Of a stretch of DNA of 14,560 nt, positions 6,225-14,303 are shown in pieces (within the stretch, counting starts at the first letter, position 1; each line of letters opens with the position of its first letter). This stretch comes from JBIOWF01 sp044868295 (GTDB lineage: Bacteria > Actinomycetota > Actinomycetes > Streptosporangiales > Streptosporangiaceae). The stretch is taken from NCBI GenBank assembly GCA_044868295.1, contig JBIOWF010000075.1, forward strand, positions 1 through 14,560. The letters are read 5' to 3'. A program made the translations under genes and the position numbers. The notes below the pieces were generated by a model, which was not told the DNA's origin, searched no databases, and saw nothing but the letters and a program-made list of their open reading frames with translations.

Positions 6225-8143
6225 CGCGCGGTCGCCACCTCGTCGAGGAACCGGACGGTCCGGATGCCCGACTGCCCGGTGACCCCGGGCGTCCCTTCGA
6301 GGGTCATGCCGATGAAGCCCACGGGCACGCCGTCGATCCGCTTGATCCAGGTGGGGGCCAGGATGGGCTTGCCGGACGTCCGGTCGACGACGTTGGCGGC
6401 CAGCCACGGGAAGGCGGCGCCGTCGTACGGCTCGTCCTTGATGTAGCAGCCGTCCTTGGGGTGGCATCCGCCGTGCTGCATGCGGAGCAGTTCGTCGGTG
6501 CCCTCGTCGAACTCGTGGTTGCCGACGCTGGTGACGTCCAGGCCGAGCTTCTCCATCGACTCCACGGTCGGCTCGTCGTGGAACAGGCCGGACAGGAAGG
6601 GGCTGGCGCCGATGATGTCGCCCGCGGCCACCGTCAGGGAGGCGTCAGTGCCCTGGCGGAGCTGCTTGAGCTTGGCCGCGAGATATTCCACGCCACCCAC
6701 CTGGGTGGCGGCGGGGTCGAGTGCCGACCCGAGCGTGGCGTCCCGGCCGGTGGGCGGCTCCAGGTTGCCGTGGAAGTCGTTGAAGGACAGAAGCTGGAGA
6801 TTCACCGTCGACGGCGGCGGGGCGACGACCGGGAAGGCCCGCGTGTAGGAGATCCACAGCGCGATGTCCTCCGCGTCCGTACGGCCGTCGCCGTCGAAGT
6901 CGGCCTTCGCCCCGGCCTGCGGGATGGCGGCGAGGTCCCTGGCGTTCACCGTGCCGTCGCCGTTGACGTCCGGCGTGTGCCGCGCGAGCAGATCGGCGCG
7001 TACGGAGATCAGGTGGATCTTCGTCACGCTGCCGTTGAACCCGAAGTTGTCGTCCGCCACCAGCACCAGCGACCGGGAGCCGTCGGCCAGCTTCGGCCCC
7101 CAGGTGATGCCTTCGACATTGTCCGGGTCGACACCGGAGAACGTGAGGTCGTAGAGCAGCTTCTTGGGCATGACCTTCTCGGAGCCGGACAGGGACTGCT
7201 CGCCCCGCACGTCCGTGGCCCCGAGAGTGCTGGTCCAGTAGAGCCGGACGGAGAACCCGACGCCGGAGGCGAAGCTCCTCTCGACGGTGATGTAGTCGGT
7301 TTCGTTGATCGCGAGGATCTCCGAGACGCCCCTGTCCGCCGAGTGCGTGTTGATCGGCGCGGCCAGCGGAGCGGTCGGCGCGTCCGCGATCGGGTCGACC
7401 TGGTAGACGTACTCGGCGTCCGGGGCACCGGTCTCGCGGTCCAGGACCAGGAGCCGCGACGGGCTCTTGGCGGCGAGCCCGGCCGCCGGGCCGTCCTGGA
7501 CCAGGGCGTTCTCCGTGATCGTGACGGCCTTCGAGCCGTCCGGCGAGAAGGACAGCCCTTCGAGCGCCTGGTTGTTGCGCACCCCCGCGACCAGCGTCCC
7601 CGTGCTCGACAGGCTCGGCCGGTACGCGTCGGGAAGCGTCAGCGCACGGACGTACCCGCCGGAGGCGGACGCCTCCCGGACGAACGCGGGCTGGCCCGAG
7701 GTCGAGGCGCCCTCACTGGTCCAGAACAGGCTCTTCCCGTCGGGGGACCACCTGACGGCCTCCGGGTCGACTGCCTTGCGGGCGAAGGGCTGCCCGCCCG
7801 AGTCGGCCAGCACGGTCAGGCCGTCCACGGTCGGCTCCCGGTCGGCGAAGGAGTTGCCGTCGAGGGGCAGCCGAAGCGTGTAGAACCTGGCCTGGCCGTT
7901 CTCCGAGCGGTCGTCGCTGAGCGCGACGTACGTGTCGGAGCGCGGGTCGTAGTCGATGCCGGACAGCCCGCGGAACGGCATGCCGAACCGGGTCGTCCCG
8001 GCGGGCACCGTCAACGTGTCGAGCAGCCGGACGGACGCGGGCGCCGCCTGCGCGGCGGGCCCCGCGACGAGGGTGCCTAACGTGCCGACGAGGGAGAGGA
8101 TGGCGGCGCCCGCCGCCATGAATCCGACCTGCGAATGTCGCAT
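6224..8143 (-). pseudogene. Secreted phytase-like / EF-hand / 5'-nucleotidase protein, C-terminus lost
   Basis: Good parts in order: a signal peptide (1 to about 33, AQA cleavage site); an esterase-like phytase-family beta-propeller domain (about 38-380, with LEGLSFSPDG and VEGITWGP repeats); a dockerin-like pair of calcium loops DVNGDGTVNARD (392-403) and DFDGDGRTDAED (415-426); and a UshA-type metallophosphatase domain from about 448 with FNDFHG (Asp456, His458), GDIIG (Asp509) and GNHEFD (Asn542, His543). Family identity stops after FLDEVATAR at residue 640 (position 6224). The later metal-binding His motifs and the whole 5'-nucleotidase C-terminal domain are missing. The frame stays open to 5531, giving an 870-codon frame, but the last ~230 codons are antisense to the regulator remnant and Arg/Pro-rich. 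The ATG at 8143 has GGAG 7 nt upstream. When intact it would free nucleosides or phosphate outside the cell. Confidence 0.8.
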
Positions 8144-8349
8144 GTCTGAGCTCCAGATCGTAAGGGGATTGGGGGTGCGAGGGCGTATGAGGGCATGCCG
8201 AAGACAGCACGCAATGGTGCGGACCAGTCGGTGGGAGGGTTTTCGGTAGGAGGGGCGGGTCAGTCAGTGAGAGCCGGAGGACAGCGGCGGGAGGAGTTCG
8301 GCGGTGCCCGGCGGGGCGGCGGTTCGGTGGTAGGGGAGGAAGTTGGTGG
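8144..8349. other. Spacer with strong strand G/C asymmetry upstream of the nucleotidase gene
   Basis: This 206-bp stretch separates the second permease stop codon from the nucleotidase start. The plus strand is G-rich and the minus strand C/T-rich almost throughout. A run at 8164-8193 has four G-tracts (4, 5, 3 and 3 G) with loops of 3, 5 and 7 nt, which satisfies the usual G-quadruplex pattern on the template strand. No terminator for the transporter operon and no clear promoter could be picked. Confidence 0.5.
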
Positions 8350-9384
8350 TCAGGACCGAATTGGCGGACCTGTCGTGTCGGTGTCAGGGACGGCGGCGTT
8401 GGGCTCGGTCGTGAAGTCAGGGGTGGGGGCAGCGCGGGAGGCGGAGCCGGGGCCGGTGTCAGGGGCGGTGTCGGATCCTGTCCGGCGCTTTCGCCGATAG
8501 GCGTACACGGCCAGTGCGACGAGCGTGAAGACGTAGGGGATCGCGGACACGAGCTGCGGTGGCACATCGAGGTTCCCCAGTTGCACCGCGAGGGCCTCCG
8601 CGGCGCCGAAGCCCAGCGCGGCGAAGAACACGCCCCAGGGCCGCAGGCCGCCCAGGAAGACCGCGGCCAGCGCGATGAAACCGCGACCGGCGGTCATGTC
8701 CCTGACGAAGAAGGACACGTACCCCATGCTGAGGAAGACCCCGGCCAGCCCGGCGAACGCGCCGCTCAGCCCGAGGCCGACGTATTGGACCCGGCGCACC
8801 GGGATGCCCACTGATCGGGCGGCGTCCGGCATCTCGCCGACCGCGCGCAAGTGGAAGCCGAAGCGGGCCCGATAGAGCAGCCAGGCGACGACCGGCGCGG
8901 CGAGTAAGGCCAGGTACGTCACCAGGTTCTGGCCACTGACCACGTCACCGACCACGGGGATGCTCTCCACGCCGGGGATGTGCACCCGTGGCAGGCTCCC
9001 GCTCTCCAGGCCGGAGGTGCCGCCCTTGTCGTCGAGGAGGGCGTAGACCGCGTAGGCGGTGGCGCCGGAGGCGAGCAGGTTGAGGCCGATGCCCGCGATG
9101 ATCGCGTCGGCTCCGAGGTTGAGTGTCGTCGCGGCGAGCAGCAGGCCGAGCAGCGCGCCCACGGCGACCCCGCATACCGCGCCGAGGACGGTGGACCCGC
9201 TGTATCCGGCGACCAGCGCACCCGTGCAGGCGGCCGACAGCATCTGCCCTTCGAGCGCGATGTTGGCGACCCCCACCCGCTCGGCGATCAGCCCGCCGAA
9301 GGCGGCCAGGATGTACGGCGTGGCGACACGCAGCACAGCCGCCAGGAAGGCGGTGCTGAAGACGACCTCGACGACACCGCTCAT
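8350..9384 (-). CDS. Nucleoside ABC transporter permease (NupQ/YufQ-like)
   Basis: The 344-residue protein belongs to the branched-chain-amino-acid/monosaccharide-type permease family used by BMP-dependent nucleoside importers. About eight to ten hydrophobic segments fill residues 5-296. Characteristic stretches are VANIALEGQML near 39-49, LNLGADAIIAGIGLNLLASG near 88-107 and LAAVFLGGLRPWG near 239-251. Residues 297-344 form a hydrophilic, Ser/Thr/Pro/Asp-rich cytoplasmic tail after a KR-rich stop-transfer, longer than needed for the fold. The start ATG overlaps the TGA of the first permease (ATGA, 9381-9384), so the two are translationally coupled and form the heterodimeric membrane channel. 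It is the last transporter gene of the operon. Confidence 0.9.
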   Translation of the reverse strand: MSGVVEVVFSTAFLAAVLRVATPYILAAFGGLIAERVGVANIALEGQMLSAACTGALVAGYSGSTVLGAVCGVAVGALLGLLLAATTLNLGADAIIAGIGLNLLASGATAYAVYALLDDKGGTSGLESGSLPRVHIPGVESIPVVGDVVSGQNLVTYLALLAAPVVAWLLYRARFGFHLRAVGEMPDAARSVGIPVRRVQYVGLGLSGAFAGLAGVFLSMGYVSFFVRDMTAGRGFIALAAVFLGGLRPWGVFFAALGFGAAEALAVQLGNLDVPPQLVSAIPYVFTLVALAVYAYRRKRRTGSDTAPDTGPGSASRAAPTPDFTTEPNAAVPDTDTTGPPIRS

Positions 9385-10487
9385 GAGGCCACCTGCTTAC
9401 GGCCGAGGCGGCGCTTCAGCAGGTCCGGCAGGGCCTGCGCGGTGACCAGCAACACGATGACCGCCTGGATGATCACCACGATCTCGGTGCCGACGTCGGT
9501 CTGCTGTTCCATGATGTCGCCCCCGGCGCGGAGGTAGGAGTAGAAGAAGCCCGCGACCACGACCACCAGCGGGTTGTTCCGGGCGAGCAGGGCCACGACG
9601 ATGCCTTCGAATGCGAGGCTTCCCGCGAGGCCGGGCTCCAGCCGGCCGTACACCCCGAGGACGAGGTGCGCTCCGGCAAGGCCCGCGACGGCCCCGCCGA
9701 TGACGAAGCTCGACTCGATCACCCGGGACACCCGGATCCCGCCGTACTCGGCGAAGTCGGGATTGGACCCGACCATGCGGATGCGGTAGCCGAGCGAGGT
9801 TCGAGTCATCAGGAGCCAGAGAGCGACCGCGGTCAGCAGCATCAGCACCAGGCCGATGTTCGCCCGGCCGAGCGGGACGCCGAACCATTCCCGCAGCGGC
9901 GTCAGGGCCGCCTCGCTCCGGATGCCGTCGGAGTGGACCGCGCTGCTGCCCGGCTGCTTGAGCGGGTTGTTGATCAGGTAGTCGTAGATCCGTACGACGA
10001 TCGCGTTGAGCATCAGCGTGGCGACGATCTCGTTGGCGCCGAGACGGGCCTTCATCGCTCCGGGGATCAGGCCCATCCCGGCACCGGCGGCCGCAGCGGC
10101 GGCCAGCGGAAAGATGACCGCGATGACGGGCGGCAGCGGCGCCATGATGGACACCAGCGCGGCGGCGAGCGCACCGGCGTAGAGCTGGCTCTCCGCGCCC
10201 AGGCTGATCTGGCGCGCCCGGAACGGGATCGCGACGGACAGTCCGAGCAGGGTCAGTGTGGTGGCGTCCTCCAGCCAGCGGCCGACGCGGGGCGAGCGCT
10301 CCAGCGGCCCGGTGAGCATCGCCTGGTACGCCGCGACCGGATCGTTGCCGGTGATCACCATGACCACGAACCCGATGGCCAGCGCCACGAGAATGGTGGC
10401 CACGGCCATGCTCAGGTCGACCGCCAGGCCCCGCCGCCTGGTCGCCCGGTACGCGCGGCGGTCCTCGGTCTCCACCAGAGTGCTCAC
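9381..10487 (-). CDS. Nucleoside ABC transporter permease (NupP/YufP-like)
   Basis: The 368-residue protein starts with GTG at 10487, which overlaps the ATPase stop (GTGA, 10484-10487) and has GAGGTGGGG just upstream. A cytoplasmic N-terminus (1-22) leads into a first membrane helix (about 23-46), then a periplasm-side loop and seven or so more helices. Family-specific stretches are ARQISLGAESQLYAGAL near 91-107 and ARLGANEIVATLMLNAIVVR near 147-166, plus EGIVVALLARNNPL in the C-terminal half. These match the larger permease of BMP-type nucleoside transporters. The open frame extends upstream to 11105, but that part is antisense-like Arg-rich read-through of the ATPase gene and is not protein of this family. 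It pairs with the next permease. Confidence 0.9.
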   Translation of the reverse strand: MSTLVETEDRRAYRATRRRGLAVDLSMAVATILVALAIGFVVMVITGNDPVAAYQAMLTGPLERSPRVGRWLEDATTLTLLGLSVAIPFRARQISLGAESQLYAGALAAALVSIMAPLPPVIAVIFPLAAAAAAGAGMGLIPGAMKARLGANEIVATLMLNAIVVRIYDYLINNPLKQPGSSAVHSDGIRSEAALTPLREWFGVPLGRANIGLVLMLLTAVALWLLMTRTSLGYRIRMVGSNPDFAEYGGIRVSRVIESSFVIGGAVAGLAGAHLVLGVYGRLEPGLAGSLAFEGIVVALLARNNPLVVVVAGFFYSYLRAGGDIMEQQTDVGTEIVVIIQAVIVLLVTAQALPDLLKRRLGRKQVAS

Positions 10488-12238
10488 GACCCCACCTCGG
10501 TCGGTTCGTCGCGGCCAAGGTCGCCGCCAGACTCGGTCGGCCCGTGGTGGTAGAGGTCCGCGCCGCGCTCGGCCGCCGGGCGCTCTTCCGCCGGCTCGCC
10601 GCGAGTGAGGCCGCCGGACTCGTCCGCCGGCTCGCCGTGAGCGTGGCCGCCGGACTCGTCCGCCGTCAGCTCGTGGAGGCCGGATCTGATGTGCTCGTGG
10701 TCGTGTCGTTCCACGCCGAGCATGTAGAGCCCGACCTGTTTCTCGGTGAGGCCGCGCACGTCGTCGAACCTGGCCACGAGGCGGCCGTCCTTGATGACGA
10801 GGAGCCGGTCGGCCAGGGTGAGCAGCTCGGAGAGGTCGGCGGACACCAGGAGGACGGCGGCCCCCGCGTCCCTGGCCTCGATGATGCGCTCGTACATGAA
10901 CCGCATCGCGCCGATGTCGACACCCCGGGTGACCTGGGCCGCGACCAGCAGACGCGGCGCGGCGGACAGCTCCCGGGCCACGACGACCTTCTGCATGTTG
11001 CCGCCGGACAGCGACCTGACGGGAACCGACGCGTCGGGCGTGCGGATCGCGTAGTCCTTGATCAGCCGGTCGGCGTGGGCCCGCACGCCGCGTAACCGCA
11101 GCCATCCCCGGCGGGCGATGGGGGGCCTGTGGTGCCGGTCGACGATGAGGTTGTCCGCGATCGACTCGTCGAGCGCCGCACCGTTGTGGAGCCGGTCCTC
11201 CGGCACGTAGCCGACGCCTGCCCTGCGGTGGCCCGCCACGTCCAGCCCCGCCGTACTGGTCCCGTTGGCGTGGATCTCGCCGGAGGTCGGGCGGCGCAGG
11301 CCGGTGAGGATCTCGGCGAGCTCGCTCTGGCCGTTGCCCTCGATGCCCGCGAGCCCCACGATCTCCCCGGCGGCGACGTCGAATTCAAGGCCGTGCAGGG
11401 CCTGGCCTCCGGACGCCGCCCGATAGTCCAGGCCGCGGACCCGCAACGTCACGCCCCGCGGGGTGGCCGCGGGCTTGGTCACCTCCAGGGAGAAATCACG
11501 CCCGACCATCATGGAGGCCAGTGATCGGTCCGTCGCGTCGGCGGTGTCGACCGTGCCGACGAGGGAGCCCGCGCGCATCACGCTGACCCGATCACTGATC
11601 TCACGCACCTCTCGGAGCTTGTGCGAGATGAACAGCACCGTCATCCCGCCGTCACGCAGTCGGCGAACGGACGCGAAGAGGTCCTCGGTCTCCTGCGGAG
11701 TGAGCACCGAGGTCGGCTCGTCCAGGATGAGGACGCGGGCTCCGCGATGCAGCGCCTTGAGGATCTCCGCGCGCTGCCGCATCCCGACGGACACCTCGTC
11801 GATGCGCGCCCTCGGGTCGACGGCGAGCCCGGACTGCTCCGCGAGCGCGGCCGTCTTCTCGACGGCGGCCTTCGCGTCCACCCGGCCGGCGCGGCCGGGC
11901 TCGACGCCGAGCACCACGTTCTCGGCGACCGTGAACGACGGCACCAGCATGAGGTTCTGGTGCACCATGCCCACGCCGAGCCCGATGGCCGAGCTCGGGG
12001 TTGCGAGGACGCGACGCCGGCCGCCGATCAGGATCTCGCCGGAGCTCGGCTGCTCCAGCCCGTAGAAGAGCTTCATCAGCGTCGACTTGCCCGCGCCGTT
12101 CTCTCCCACGATCGCCCGGATCTCACCCGCCGCCACCGACAGGTCGACGCCGCGTACCGCTCGAACGCCGTTCGCGTATGTCTTGGTGAGTGCCTCGGCG
12201 GCGATGGCCGAACCGGCCGCGTCCGTTGATTGCGTCAT
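10484..12238 (-). CDS. Nucleoside ABC transporter ATPase, two nucleotide-binding domains (NupO/YufO-like)
   Basis: Numbered from ATG 12238, domain 1 has Walker A GENGAGKST (45-53), signature VSVGMRQR (149-156) and Walker B LILDEPTS (170-177, Asp173-Glu174). Domain 2 has the altered Walker A GIEGNGQSE (298-306), signature LSGGNMQK (410-417) and a degenerate Walker B region LLVAAQVTRGVD (430-441). This active/degenerate pair is normal for BMP-type and sugar importers, though most relatives read AAQPTRG. The start at 12238 is chosen over ATG 12271 because AGGA sits 7 nt upstream and the extra 11 residues fall in a repeat array. The family core ends near residue 509. A further ~75 residues form a His/Glu/Gly-rich tail with a 12-residue duplication. 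It overlaps the next gene by 4 nt. Confidence 0.92.
   Translation of the reverse strand: MTQSTDAAGSAIAAEALTKTYANGVRAVRGVDLSVAAGEIRAIVGENGAGKSTLMKLFYGLEQPSSGEILIGGRRRVLATPSSAIGLGVGMVHQNLMLVPSFTVAENVVLGVEPGRAGRVDAKAAVEKTAALAEQSGLAVDPRARIDEVSVGMRQRAEILKALHRGARVLILDEPTSVLTPQETEDLFASVRRLRDGGMTVLFISHKLREVREISDRVSVMRAGSLVGTVDTADATDRSLASMMVGRDFSLEVTKPAATPRGVTLRVRGLDYRAASGGQALHGLEFDVAAGEIVGLAGIEGNGQSELAEILTGLRRPTSGEIHANGTSTAGLDVAGHRRAGVGYVPEDRLHNGAALDESIADNLIVDRHHRPPIARRGWLRLRGVRAHADRLIKDYAIRTPDASVPVRSLSGGNMQKVVVARELSAAPRLLVAAQVTRGVDIGAMRFMYERIIEARDAGAAVLLVSADLSELLTLADRLLVIKDGRLVARFDDVRGLTEKQVGLYMLGVERHDHEHIRSGLHELTADESGGHAHGEPADESGGLTRGEPAEERPAAERGADLYHHGPTESGGDLGRDEPTEVGS
10591..10662 (-). repeat. 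36-bp tandem duplication in the tail of the ATPase gene
   Basis: Positions 10591-10626 and 10627-10662 are adjacent copies that differ at 3 of 36 bases. In the ATPase frame they encode two 12-residue units of the form DESGG-xxx-GEPA. The unit length is a multiple of three, so copy-number change keeps the frame. The repeats fall in the non-conserved C-terminal tail. Confidence 0.75.
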
Positions 12239-12347
12239 CGCTTCGCTTTGTCCTAGAAGCCTGGGAGCCAAGAAGCCTGCGGGCCTGGGGCTTGGGGAGC
12301 CTGGCTTGGGGAGCCTGGGGGCTTGGGGAGCCTGAATGTCCCGGAGC
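12239..12347 (-). repeat. Array of a 13-bp repeat between lipoprotein and ATPase genes
   Basis: CTTGGGGAGCCTG occurs three times exactly on the plus strand (12291-12303, 12305-12317, 12322-12334). Diverged relatives occur at about 12254-12272 and 12342-12353. In the transcript (minus strand) the unit reads CAGGCTCCCCAAG. A CCAAG (12268-12272) and CTTGG (12291-12295) pair could close an imperfect hairpin. The array fills nearly all of the 109-bp gap. Such a structure could protect the 3' end of the lipoprotein message, giving more binding protein than ATPase, but this is inferred. Confidence 0.7.
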
Positions 12348-13457
12348 CTAGAAGGCGGTCGGCACCTTGGCGGCGCCTGCCTTGACCTGGGCCGCGGTCT
12401 CCTGGAGCTCGGTGCGGACCTGCTCGGGCACCAGCTGCTTGAAGTGGTCGTCGTCCACGTAACCGACGGCGTCCTGTTCGAGGCCGACGGAGTCGATCGC
12501 GCCGTACTTGAGCGACTTCGACTGCTCCTGCTGCGCGGCCTTGTACAGCGCGTTCCCGACGTTCTTGAGGATGGAGGTGATCACGGTGTCCCGCTGCGCC
12601 GGGTCGGTGAGGGTCTGGTACTGGTCCGAGTCGATGCCGAACGAGTAGCGCTTGGCGGCCACGGCGGACTCGAAGACGCCGAGGCCGGAGAGCCCAGCGA
12701 CGGGCCACACGAGGGCCGCGCCCTGGCCGTACATGGCCGTGCTGATCTCCTTGCCCTTGGCCGGGTCGCCGAACGGCTTGTCACCGCCGACGTACTGCAC
12801 CAGCACGTTGGACTCCTTGCCGCCGGCCGCGCTGAAGCCCGCCTTGAAGCCGACGACGAAGTCCTCGATGACCGGGATCTTCACTCCGCCGATCACGCCG
12901 ACCTTCGATGCCGACTCGGCGCCCTTCAGCGTTTTCCCGTCCACGAGCTTCTGGGCGAGGAACCCGGCGAGGTAGGCGCCTTCGTTCTGCTTGAAGGTGA
13001 CCGAGTAGACGTTCGCGCACTTGTTGGAACAGGTGCCGTTCGCGCCGGTGTAGTCGACCGGAGCGTCGAACACCCAGAACTTCTTGTCGGGGTACTGCGG
13101 GGCCAGCTTCCCGATGTAGTCGGTGACGTCGAACGTGCCGGCGGCGAGGATGTCGTAGTCGTCTCCCGCCGCGGCGTCCTCGAAGCCCGGCTCCCACTTC
13201 GTGCGGTCGGAGCCGAGCTCGACCACCTTGAGCTCATAACCGAGGTCTTTCTGCGCCCGCTGGAGGCCCTCGTAGGCCGAGTCGAAGAACGACTTGTCGC
13301 CGAGCCCGCCGTTGATCACCAGTTTGATGCGTGGCTTTCCGGCGCTCGGGCTCTGACTCTGGCTCGCCTGTTCGTTTCCGCCGTCCGAACCGCCGCATGC
13401 GGCCGTGACGAACACGCTCGCGACTATCAGCGCGGCGAACTTCCTCGAAAGCATCAT
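12348..13457 (-). CDS. BMP/PnrA-type nucleoside-binding lipoprotein (NupN/YufN-like)
   Basis: This is the extracytoplasmic substrate-binding protein of the transporter. From ATG 13457 (or 13454) it starts MMLSRKFAALIVASVF and has a lipoprotein signal with VTAAC, a slightly imperfect lipobox, followed by a Gly/Ser/Gln-rich linker. The mature part carries the BMP-family marks: LVINGGLGDKSFFDSAYEGL, then YDILAAGTFDVTDYIGKLAPQYPDKKF, EGAYLAGFLAQ, and KVGVIGGVKIPVIEDFVVGFKAG, which is the classic hinge region. The later Asp-rich segment FGIDSDQYQ is also typical. GAGG lies 5 to 8 nt before the two candidate starts. An 18-codon upstream extension to 13511 would bury the signal peptide and overlaps the palindromic operator, so it is rejected. 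It heads the transporter operon. The exact nucleoside specificity cannot be read from the sequence; purine nucleosides are likely given the adjacent phosphorylase. Confidence 0.92.
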   Translation of the reverse strand: MMLSRKFAALIVASVFVTAACGGSDGGNEQASQSQSPSAGKPRIKLVINGGLGDKSFFDSAYEGLQRAQKDLGYELKVVELGSDRTKWEPGFEDAAAGDDYDILAAGTFDVTDYIGKLAPQYPDKKFWVFDAPVDYTGANGTCSNKCANVYSVTFKQNEGAYLAGFLAQKLVDGKTLKGAESASKVGVIGGVKIPVIEDFVVGFKAGFSAAGGKESNVLVQYVGGDKPFGDPAKGKEISTAMYGQGAALVWPVAGLSGLGVFESAVAAKRYSFGIDSDQYQTLTDPAQRDTVITSILKNVGNALYKAAQQEQSKSLKYGAIDSVGLEQDAVGYVDDDHFKQLVPEQVRTELQETAAQVKAGAAKVPTAF

Positions 13458-13508
13458 GGGGGCCTCATTTCGGGAGCGCTGTGGGGTTGCGCTCGACAGT
13501 AAGTTATG

Positions 13509-13520
13509 CAAAACGTTTTG
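13509..13520. promoter_or_regulatory. LacI-family-style operator palindrome ahead of the BMP operon
   Basis: CAAAACGTTTTG is a perfect 12-bp palindrome with a central CG, the hallmark of LacI/GalR-family operators (PurR, CytR-like and CcpA sites share the AACGTT-type core). It lies 52 bp upstream of the lipoprotein start, in an AT-rich island of an otherwise GC-rich region. On the minus strand TAACTT (13506-13501) just downstream could be the -10 box. No good -35 was found. A nucleoside-responsive repressor is the natural reading, but no LacI gene is in the window. Confidence 0.6.
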
Positions 13521-13592
13521 GCTACGGGCTGAATGTTGCCATTGGGTTTCATGTCCGGAAACAGAAGTATGCCGCTGACCTGCGCGACCACG

Positions 13593-14303
13593 TCAGCCGG
13601 CGATCAGCGCGGCGGCCCCGATGTCCACCATCCGGCGGAAGCCGGTCTCACGCTCCTCGGGCGACATGGACTCACCCGTCCGCACATGGTCGCTGACGGT
13701 GAGGATCGCCAGCGCCTCGCCGCCTTCCGCGTCCGCCACCGCGTACAGCCCGGCCGCCTCCATCTCCACCGCGAGCGTCCCCCGCCGTTCCAGCGCGTCG
13801 AAGACGCCCGGGCGGTCCAGGTAGAAGTGGTCGCTGGTCAACACCGGCCCGACGTGCACGCCGCCCGGCCACCCCGCCGCGGCGTCCACCGCCGCCCGCA
13901 GCAGCGCGTACGACGGGGCGAGCGACAACGTGACTCCGTCGACCAGCTGTCGGCTGACGCTGGAGTCCGTGTGCGCCGCCGACGCGATCACCACGTCCTG
14001 TACGGACACCGTCGCCGGGATGGCGCCCGCCGTACCGACCCGGACGATGCGGCGCACCCTGTAGTGCCGGAACAGCTCCGTCGCGTAGATCGACATGGAC
14101 GGGATGCCCATGCCCGAGGCGAGGACCGACATCGGCACACCGTTGTGGAGCCCGGTGTAACCGAGGATGCCCCGGATCTCCGTGACCAGCCTCGCGTCCT
14201 GGAGGAACGACTCCGCGATGTGCCTCGCCCGCCGAGGATCCCCCGGCATCAGGACGAGCGGCGCGATCTCGCCGGGAGCGGCGCCGATGTGCGGCGTGGC
14301 CAT
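13593..14303 (-). CDS. deoD: Purine nucleoside phosphorylase, DeoD type
   Basis: The enzyme splits purine (deoxy)nucleosides with phosphate into free base and (deoxy)ribose-1-phosphate. The 236-residue length matches the hexameric E. coli-type enzyme. Conserved sites, one higher than E. coli numbering, are His5 in ATPHIGA, the phosphate loop MPGDPRRAR (Gly21, Arg25), Arg88 with VGTAGAI, the base/ribose site VEMEA (Glu180-Met181-Glu182) and the catalytic Asp205 in TVSDHVRTG. ATG 14303 has GGAGGGG 7 nt upstream and overlaps the preceding stop codon (TGATG). Residues upstream in the longer frame are read-through of the neighbouring gene. It precedes the nucleoside transporter on the same strand, which supplies its substrates. 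Confidence 0.92.
   Translation of the reverse strand: MATPHIGAAPGEIAPLVLMPGDPRRARHIAESFLQDARLVTEIRGILGYTGLHNGVPMSVLASGMGIPSMSIYATELFRHYRVRRIVRVGTAGAIPATVSVQDVVIASAAHTDSSVSRQLVDGVTLSLAPSYALLRAAVDAAAGWPGGVHVGPVLTSDHFYLDRPGVFDALERRGTLAVEMEAAGLYAVADAEGGEALAILTVSDHVRTGESMSPEERETGFRRMVDIGAAALIAG

Noticed and set aside
6461..8080. 539-codon plus-strand open frame
   Set aside because: It is antisense to the well-supported phytase-like/nucleotidase gene, is rich in Arg/Gly/Val of the mirror-codon type, and shows no domain.
10488..11105. Upstream extension of the first permease frame
   Set aside because: This part is Arg/Gly/Pro-rich read-through under the ATPase gene. The permease family match starts at the GTG that overlaps the ATPase stop codon.
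12251..12353. Possible CRISPR array
   Set aside because: The repeats are 13 bp with spacers of 1 and 4 bp, so they are tandem repeats and not a CRISPR.
12336..13502. 388-codon plus-strand open frame
   Set aside because: It is the mirror of the BMP lipoprotein gene and has no family resemblance or ribosome binding site.
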